A stretch of DNA of 11,734 nucleotides, from positions 1-11,734 of the forward strand of contig JAZQOE010000137.1 in the NCBI GenBank assembly GCA_045627705.1, given 5' to 3'. The DNA comes from JBMNHG01 sp045627705. Lineage in GTDB: Bacteria; Verrucomicrobiota; Kiritimatiellia; RFP12; JBMNHG01. Made by a program: the position numbers and the translations under genes. The notes below the pieces were generated by a model. It saw nothing but the letters and a program-made list of their open reading frames with translations, did not search any database and was not told the origin of the DNA. Of the stretch, positions 7,106 through 11,734 are shown piece by piece. Numbering within the stretch: position 1 is the first letter of the stretch; the number at the start of each line of letters is the position of its first letter.

Positions 7106-7121
7106 CATGTTGTACAACATG
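7106..7121. promoter_or_regulatory. 16-base perfect palindrome, likely operator
   Basis: CATGTTGTACAACATG is identical to its reverse complement. It sits in the 76-base spacer between the GT-C gene stop (7132) and the RHH gene start (7055), just upstream of a candidate -35 box. It is AT-balanced with no T-run following, which argues against a terminator. RHH proteins bind short palindromes of this size, so it is probably the operator of the adjacent regulator; binding is inferred. Confidence 0.55.
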
Positions 7122-7131
7122 GTCGGTCGCA

Positions 7132-9861
7132 TCATGGGGTGAATTTCGCCGGGAGCGGAATGTGCCTCACCCGTCGGCCGGTGTCGGCCTCGCGCCCGGC
7201 GAGCAACCTGCCCTCGCAATCGCGGAGCGTCAACGATATGCCGTATTCGACTCCGGGTCTGCAATGCGCGGGCAGGTGGAATGCCCTGTCGATCACCTGT
7301 ATCCCGTCGGTTCTCCCGAATTCGACCGCCACGCGATCAACGAGGGAGGAGATCCTTGGCTTGTCCTCGTAGATGATTTTGCCGTCCAATGTGATGCCGG
7401 TCGACAGGCATGTCGATACGAGCGTCTTCAACGAACACGGCACCCGCAGATAGTATCGCATAGTGACGATGCGGCCCTCGGTGTCGTAGCCCAGCATTTC
7501 CGCGCCGCACAGGGTGATGCCTCTCGGGAACGACACCTCGTGCCCCATTTGCGTCAGGTGTGAGGATTCAACGTAGCCGATCCACGGCAGGCAGGTATCG
7601 CCGAGTGGCCGACTGTTGTCCGGCAATGCGGAGACTGAATTGTCCGAATCGGCCGCGAGGGTGAAACCGGCAAGCGAAAATTGTGTGTCTCCGCTAGAGC
7701 GGAACCGGAAGCGGTATGGCTCGAGCGGTGGCGTACGGGTGGCGCGGGGAGTGGTGATGCAAAAGCGGCGCGGGACGGAATCCACGTCGAACTTGCCGAC
7801 AATGACGCCGTTCACGTCCAGCCAGACTGTGTCGCTTGTTCCCGGCTTGGTGGAAAGCGTGAAGCTGGCGAATGGGTTCGCGGCGGCGAGGTCGCTTCGG
7901 ACTAGGCGGAAGTGTTCGGAGCTGCCTTCGGAATCGGCAGACAGGCGCATGAGCCTGAAGTCATCGTCCTCCGCCACCGGCGTGAAGAAACCATCGACCG
8001 ATGGCCCGTACTCCGGCAGCGGCATGCCGTGAAACGGCCGTTTGTCGATCAGAATCAGCGCTTCGGGCCAGAGCTGGCGCAACAGTCCCGCCATGTACGA
8101 TGGGGCGTCGTAATATCGCGCCTGGAAATCGGCGTCTTCCATCCTTGCCGTGAAAATCGGGTAGGTTCCGCCCCATGCGTATACCGAGAGGCGTTTCGTG
8201 CCGGCGATTTGAAGCATGTGTTCCGAGGTGAGGTCGCGTGAGCCGATCGGCAGGATTGCGAGGACGTATGGCTTGCCGTCGGAGTCGAGGGTATCGAGGG
8301 CGCGGATGGCGGCGCTCTGCGAGACGTCGCGGATCGGGCGTTTGCACGAGTATAGCCCGGGGCGTCCGTAGGCGGCCGCTTCGATGGCGAATAACGCCGC
8401 GAGCGCGCATGCCGCGAATGCGCGCGGCAGGGCGGGGAAGCGCTTCCGCGCGTCGTCCGCGAACGACGCTGCGGCTGCGCAGAGGAAGATCATCGGGAAC
8501 AGGGAAAAGCGCGAGACCACCCGGAATCCTGCGAGGGCGGGGATGTGCCCGTGGAGGAATCGAAAGAGCGCGTTCGGCGCCTTCGCCATGACTACGCCAT
8601 CGATTATGTCCGGGCCGAGACTCATCGCGAAGCCGAATATGGCCGCGGCACCAAGTGCGTCCATCATGCGTTCGCCGGCTGCGCGTTGGCGGAAAAGAAT
8701 CGGCGCGAACGACAGCGCGACCATGACAACGATTGCCTGCGACTCGATGGCGATGGCGGTGCCTGGCAGCAATCCCGTGCGTACGCAGATCATGGTCGCC
8801 ACGAAGATCGCGGCAACCGTGGACGAAAGCGCCAGAAATGCGGTCTCGATCCGTCGCCATGCGGGATCGTCGCTTCGCCAGCGGCGCAGGGCGAGGTGTC
8901 CGGCGGCTCCGAGCAGCAACGCGAGCGTCGGGTAGACGGACATTTCGTCTCGGTGTGCAGGGATATTCGGAATCAACCGTGGCACGGAACTGGAATGCAG
9001 GTACGCCAGGGGTTCGACGATGTGTTTCGAGATTTCCTTGATGTCGCGGAATAGGGCGTGGCCATCGAGCATGGTGGCGTATGGCCAGAGCCAGATTGCG
9101 GCAATGGGCAGGGCGACCGCCGCCGCGACGAGTGCCGGCAGCCAGAATTCCCGCCACGAGCGGAGCGCGCGCGGGTGGCACGCGAAGAACGCGCATGCGA
9201 TGAACGGCATGGCGAACATCGCGAAGACTGCCTGGTAGAGTTCGCTCGTCGCCTGCAGCCAGAGCGCGATAGCCGCGCCGACGGCGTAGCCGATGCTCGG
9301 GCACTGCGTGAAGCGGAGCAGGAAGAAGAGCAGCAGCACGACGCCGAAGCAGAGTTGCATGTTGAACTCGACCACGTAGGAAAGGCGGTACGGCATCGCC
9401 GTGAAGAAGAGCGCGCCGAGCAGCGATGCCGCGCCCGAGCGCCCGAGGGCGCGCATGAACGCCCAGAAGCAGAGGCCGGAGAGGGCCCAGAAGAATGCCA
9501 TCGTGACATGGTACGTCCAGACCGCATTCAGTCCGCACGCCAGCAGCGGCGCGGCGAAAAGCGCCTGCGGCCAATGCAGCGCCTCGAAGTAGAATGCGCC
9601 GGAGTACGGGTAGTACATGTTGGTGTCGCCATGCGGCGGCAGCAGGTGGCCGGAGAGGATCTGGCGCGCGGCGAACTCGAGCTTCCATGCATGGAACGGC
9701 GGATCCCAGTGGTCGAGCACTTCGCACCCCGGCGAGCTGAGCCATGGCCACGTGAAGGCGACGACGGCGGCGATGCAGAAGAGGAGCACAAGCGGCGCGC
9801 GCCGCCAGGGTATGCGCGGGAATGCATCCTGCGATGCAAGATCGCTGACGTCGGTTTGCAT
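7132..9861 (-). CDS. GT-C-like integral membrane glycosyltransferase
   Basis: Predicted 909-residue inner-membrane protein with roughly 11-13 membrane segments in its first 500 residues and a large extracytoplasmic C-terminal part. The first segment is at about 22-42. The following loop, EVLDHWDPPFHAWKLEF (47-63), has the acidic D-x-W-D arrangement typical of GT-C enzymes, which transfer sugars from polyprenyl-phosphate donors on the outer face of the membrane. SLGPDI (414-419) and GFRVVSRFSLFP (445-456) match motifs common in such multi-pass proteins. Residues 500-909 are soluble; the last ~130 (GITLCGAEMLGYD ... YYLRVP ... FHLPAHCRPGVEYGISL) resemble the beta-sandwich appended to many GT-C-like proteins. 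It lies downstream of the GT2-methyltransferase gene, a plausible donor synthase. There is no clear Shine-Dalgarno sequence before the ATG at 9861; translation may be coupled to the micro-ORF ending 16 bases upstream. Acceptor and sugar are unknown. Confidence 0.8.
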   Translation of the reverse strand: MQTDVSDLASQDAFPRIPWRRAPLVLLFCIAAVVAFTWPWLSSPGCEVLDHWDPPFHAWKLEFAARQILSGHLLPPHGDTNMYYPYSGAFYFEALHWPQALFAAPLLACGLNAVWTYHVTMAFFWALSGLCFWAFMRALGRSGAASLLGALFFTAMPYRLSYVVEFNMQLCFGVVLLLFFLLRFTQCPSIGYAVGAAIALWLQATSELYQAVFAMFAMPFIACAFFACHPRALRSWREFWLPALVAAAVALPIAAIWLWPYATMLDGHALFRDIKEISKHIVEPLAYLHSSSVPRLIPNIPAHRDEMSVYPTLALLLGAAGHLALRRWRSDDPAWRRIETAFLALSSTVAAIFVATMICVRTGLLPGTAIAIESQAIVVMVALSFAPILFRQRAAGERMMDALGAAAIFGFAMSLGPDIIDGVVMAKAPNALFRFLHGHIPALAGFRVVSRFSLFPMIFLCAAAASFADDARKRFPALPRAFAACALAALFAIEAAAYGRPGLYSCKRPIRDVSQSAAIRALDTLDSDGKPYVLAILPIGSRDLTSEHMLQIAGTKRLSVYAWGGTYPIFTARMEDADFQARYYDAPSYMAGLLRQLWPEALILIDKRPFHGMPLPEYGPSVDGFFTPVAEDDDFRLMRLSADSEGSSEHFRLVRSDLAAANPFASFTLSTKPGTSDTVWLDVNGVIVGKFDVDSVPRRFCITTPRATRTPPLEPYRFRFRSSGDTQFSLAGFTLAADSDNSVSALPDNSRPLGDTCLPWIGYVESSHLTQMGHEVSFPRGITLCGAEMLGYDTEGRIVTMRYYLRVPCSLKTLVSTCLSTGITLDGKIIYEDKPRISSLVDRVAVEFGRTDGIQVIDRAFHLPAHCRPGVEYGISLTLRDCEGRLLAGREADTGRRVRHIPLPAKFTP

Positions 9862-9877
9862 GGCTTGGAATCCGTGT

Positions 9878-9955
9878 TTAGAAGAGGTATCGAACCGAGC
9901 AGGCGAGGGCGGCGAAGACTGAGCAAGCGATTGTCGTAATGCGTTGGGTGTGCAT
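9878..9955 (-). CDS. Possible 25-residue micro-ORF
   Basis: ATG at 9955 to TAA at 9878 encodes a 25-residue peptide beginning MHTQRITTIACSVFAALACS, with one Arg near the start and a hydrophobic core like a signal or lipoprotein leader. It is preceded by AAGGA with a 4-base spacer, one of the few real Shine-Dalgarno sequences in the window. It fits neatly between its neighbours: 15 bases after the GT2-methyltransferase stop and 16 bases before the GT-C start, which itself lacks a ribosome site. It could be a small membrane peptide, a translational coupling device, the remnant of a lost exported protein, or chance. No homology can be assigned by eye. Confidence 0.35.
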   Translation of the reverse strand: MHTQRITTIACSVFAALACSVRYLF

Positions 9956-9970
9956 GGTGTCCTTTTGTTT

Positions 9971-11473
9971 TCAGAGCAGGTCTGATTCGTTCGGGTTGGT
10001 GCAGATGAGGATTCCCTGAAATGCGAGGAGTCCAGGGAACAGGCGTGTCAGGCCGCGCACGAAGTGGATGAGCGGCTTGAAGAAGGCGTGTCGCGTGATT
10101 GGGAAGATGAGCGGGAACGGGATGTCCGTCACATCGCGTTTATCCACGCGTAGTCCGGACTTCTTGGCGAGTTCCTCCATCGAACGGAGCGTGTAGAAGT
10201 GGAGCGACTGCTCGTCGAGGATGCCGCGGTGGTGCAGCGGGAAGGTTCCGAAAAGCACGCGCATCCGCGTGCGCAGGTTGACGAAGTTTGGAAGCGAGAT
10301 GAGAAGGACTCCGTCCTTGCGCATGCGTTTCTTGAGGCGCGAGAGGAAGTCGCCGGGATCGACGAGATAGTGCAGGATGTCGGCGGCGAGGACGATGTCG
10401 TACTGCCCTTCGAGCGGGATGTCGTCGAGCTTGTTCAGGTCGGCGAGGTAGGCGTGTTCGAAAAGGTCGCCGTTCTCGCGGACTGCGTGCGGGTCAAGGT
10501 CCACGCCATCCAGCCTCGCTCCCTTCTCGCGCAGTACCGACGCGATTGCGGCGCATCCGAAGCCGAGGTCGAGGATGCGGCTGCCTTCGAGCTTGAGCTT
10601 CGCGAGGTGCTTGAGCGCGAGCGAGTGCGACGAGAACGGGTCGGTAAGCTTGCGTGCGTCGACGAGCCGCCGCGGGGCGATGTCGTAGCGGTTGAGGTGC
10701 AGCGCGTGGATGCGGTGGAGGAGGTAGGCCGACGCGCTGCAGAGGCAGTGCAGACCGTACGAGACTCCTTCCACGTGGCAGACTTCGTCGCCGTAGTGCG
10801 TGGGTATCGGGATCTCGATCACGAGGGCGCGCGCGGCGTGGGCCTGGAAGAGGATGTGGGAGTCGAAGTGCCATTCGTCGCTGTTCCGCCAGAACGGGAC
10901 GCGCTTCAGGAATCTCGTGGAGTAGCCGCGGTAGCCGGAATGGAATTCAGAAAGGCGGAGGCCGGAAAGCAGGTTTTCGACGTCGGTGAGGAAGATGTTC
11001 GCGAAAAACTTGTAACGTGGCATTCCGCCCTTCAGGGCGTCGCGGCGCTTGATCATGCGCGAACCAATTACGACATCGGCGCAATCGTCGACGAGCGCGC
11101 GGAAGAGGTCGGGCAGCATCTCGGGTGCATACTGTCCGTCGCCATGCAGCATGACGACGGCGTCCAGGCCATTGTCGATCGCGTACTGGTAGCCGAACTT
11201 CTGGTTGCCGCCGTACCTGCGGTTCACGCGGTTCCTGAAAATCTTCAGCTTCCCGTACGGGTCGCGGAACGAAAGGGCGGCGCGCGTTGTTTCATCGGTG
11301 GAGCAGTCGTCCACGACATACACGACCTCCGCCTCGCGCCATACCTCTTCCGGGATGCGCCGCAACGTGTCACCGAGGAACTTCTCGGCGTTGTACGAAA
11401 GGATGAACACGCCGAGCCGCTTCCCCTTGGCGGAGAAGCTTTCTGTGTCGATGTCTGTCTGGGCGTCTTGCAT
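9971..11473 (-). CDS. GT2 glycosyltransferase-SAM methyltransferase fusion
   Basis: A 500-residue two-domain protein, probably cytoplasmic or membrane-associated. The N-terminal domain (about 20-230) is a family-2 glycosyltransferase of the dolichyl/polyprenyl-phosphate sugar synthase type: GVFILSYNAEKFL (21-33), VDDCSTDET (54-62), nucleotide-sugar/metal motif HGDGQY (110-115) and IGSRM (136-140). Residues about 295-440 form a class I SAM-dependent methyltransferase: ILDLGFGCAAI (300-310, motif I), GVDLD (323-327), YDIVLAADILHYL (358-370) and GVLLISLPN (388-396), with the HFYTLRSMEELAKKSGL tail (425-441) usual in this family. Motif I reads GFGCA rather than GxGxG, so activity deserves checking. 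It heads the operon with the GT-C gene, its likely user. ATG 11473 is preferred to an in-frame TTG at 11518 because the candidate promoter would start transcription downstream of that TTG; neither start has a Shine-Dalgarno sequence. The substrate is unknown. Confidence 0.85.
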   Translation of the reverse strand: MQDAQTDIDTESFSAKGKRLGVFILSYNAEKFLGDTLRRIPEEVWREAEVVYVVDDCSTDETTRAALSFRDPYGKLKIFRNRVNRRYGGNQKFGYQYAIDNGLDAVVMLHGDGQYAPEMLPDLFRALVDDCADVVIGSRMIKRRDALKGGMPRYKFFANIFLTDVENLLSGLRLSEFHSGYRGYSTRFLKRVPFWRNSDEWHFDSHILFQAHAARALVIEIPIPTHYGDEVCHVEGVSYGLHCLCSASAYLLHRIHALHLNRYDIAPRRLVDARKLTDPFSSHSLALKHLAKLKLEGSRILDLGFGCAAIASVLREKGARLDGVDLDPHAVRENGDLFEHAYLADLNKLDDIPLEGQYDIVLAADILHYLVDPGDFLSRLKKRMRKDGVLLISLPNFVNLRTRMRVLFGTFPLHHRGILDEQSLHFYTLRSMEELAKKSGLRVDKRDVTDIPFPLIFPITRHAFFKPLIHFVRGLTRLFPGLLAFQGILICTNPNESDLL

Positions 11474-11520
11474 GGTTTTTACTAGAAACGCAAAAATGCC
11501 TTTGTTTCTGTGTTGCAAGA

Positions 11521-11550
11521 ATCGTACAATACGAACCTCGCGCTAATCAA
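11521..11550 (-). promoter_or_regulatory. Candidate promoter of glycosylation operon
   Basis: On the minus strand, TTGATT (11550-11545; 4 of 6) is followed after 18 bases by TACGAT (11526-11521; 4 of 6). Transcription would begin near 11514, giving a leader of about 40 bases to ATG 11473. The -10 overlaps an inverted repeat, TCGTA-CAA-TACGA, at 11522-11534. The match is moderate and other starts are possible. Confidence 0.35.
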
Positions 11551-11734
11551 TGTATTTACGCAGAAATAAATTTTAGCGGGTGTTTCTATGTTGAACCGTA
11601 TCTCTTCGCGTTTAGTCCATAGATTGATGTGCGGGCGGAGGTTCGGGGAGAGGGAGAGACTCTGGCGCGGTCAGCCCCATGGCCTCGATGGCTCCCCGCG
11701 ATGACTTCGGGATCGGCTCAAGCCTCCATCCGTC
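11551..11734. other. Right-edge stretch with no supported gene
   Basis: This stretch starts AT-rich (11551-11590) and becomes GC-rich toward the edge. The only small rightward frame (11588-11704, 38 codons) has no ribosome site and an Arg-rich composition unlike a real protein. I see no RNA gene, terminator or repeat that I can support; it may be the upstream region of a gene outside the window. Confidence 0.5.

Noticed and set aside
7961..9751. Leftward 596-codon frame overlapping the GT-C gene in another phase
   Set aside because: The translation is Arg/His/Pro-rich low-complexity sequence, while the overlapping frame gives well-formed membrane segments and motifs.
9058..9939. Rightward 293-codon frame antisense to the GT-C gene
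   Set aside because: Composition is Glu/Arg-rich without hydrophobic core or motifs; it is explained as a shadow of the membrane protein's codons.
10199..11485. Long rightward open frame (428 codons) opposite the GT2-methyltransferase gene
   Set aside because: Its product is Val/Glu/Arg/Ala-rich with no domain. It mirrors a frame carrying clear GT2 and methyltransferase motifs, a typical antisense shadow in GC-rich DNA.
11474..11518. In-frame TTG start adding 15 residues to the GT2-methyltransferase protein
   Set aside because: No ribosome site, the extension adds nothing conserved, and the best candidate promoter would start RNA just downstream of it. It is not excluded completely.
11588..11704. 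38-codon rightward frame at the right edge
   Set aside because: No ribosome site or promoter, Arg/Gly-rich, no similarity recognised.

Overview
The window is about 60% GC and densely coding. It looks like chromosomal DNA of a Gram-negative-type bacterium: there are Sec signal peptides, a periplasm-facing aerotolerance (Bat) protein, and a lipid-linked-sugar glycosylation pair. Weak or absent Shine-Dalgarno sequences before most starts, the FHA-MoxR and BatD-BatE fusions, and the GT2-methyltransferase fusion would suit a little-studied lineage (PVC or Hydrogenedentes-like). That placement is a low-confidence impression, because no rRNA or marker gene other than xseA is present. I saw no tRNA, rRNA, CRISPR array, insertion sequence or phage gene.

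Left part (1-6433): two transcription units diverge from the 2192-2397 spacer. Leftward run a secreted protein of unknown function with a small beta-sandwich-like segment and then a MoxR-type AAA+ ATPase with an N-terminal FHA domain. A perfect palindrome lies at the extreme left edge. Rightward run a large membrane protein that reads as BatD fused to BatE and, overlapping it by 11 bases, xseA (exonuclease VII large subunit). MoxR ATPases and BatD/BatE normally sit in one locus with a DUF58 protein and the VWA proteins BatA/BatB. Those partners are not in the window and may lie beyond the left edge. xseB is also absent.

Middle (6434-7131): a convergent spacer with a wobble-paired hairpin, then a leftward ribbon-helix-helix-type regulator with an unrecognised C-terminal domain. 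Directly upstream of it is a 16-base perfect palindrome next to a good candidate promoter, suggesting autoregulation.

Right part (7132-11734): a leftward operon. First comes a GT2 glycosyltransferase (polyprenyl-phosphate sugar synthase type) fused to a SAM methyltransferase, next a possible 25-codon micro-ORF, and then a 909-residue GT-C-like integral membrane glycosyltransferase with a long extracytoplasmic C-terminus. Together they suggest synthesis of a polyprenyl-phosphate-linked sugar, its use on the far side of the membrane, and possible methylation. The candidate promoter lies near 11521-11550; the last ~180 bases contain no supported gene.

The points most worth a second look are the BatD-BatE fusion with its preserved internal signal-like segment, the divergent FHA-MoxR arrangement, the palindrome plus RHH regulator, the micro-ORF between the two glycosylation genes, and two promoters whose -10 box lies exactly 10 bases before the start codon, implying near-leaderless mRNAs.
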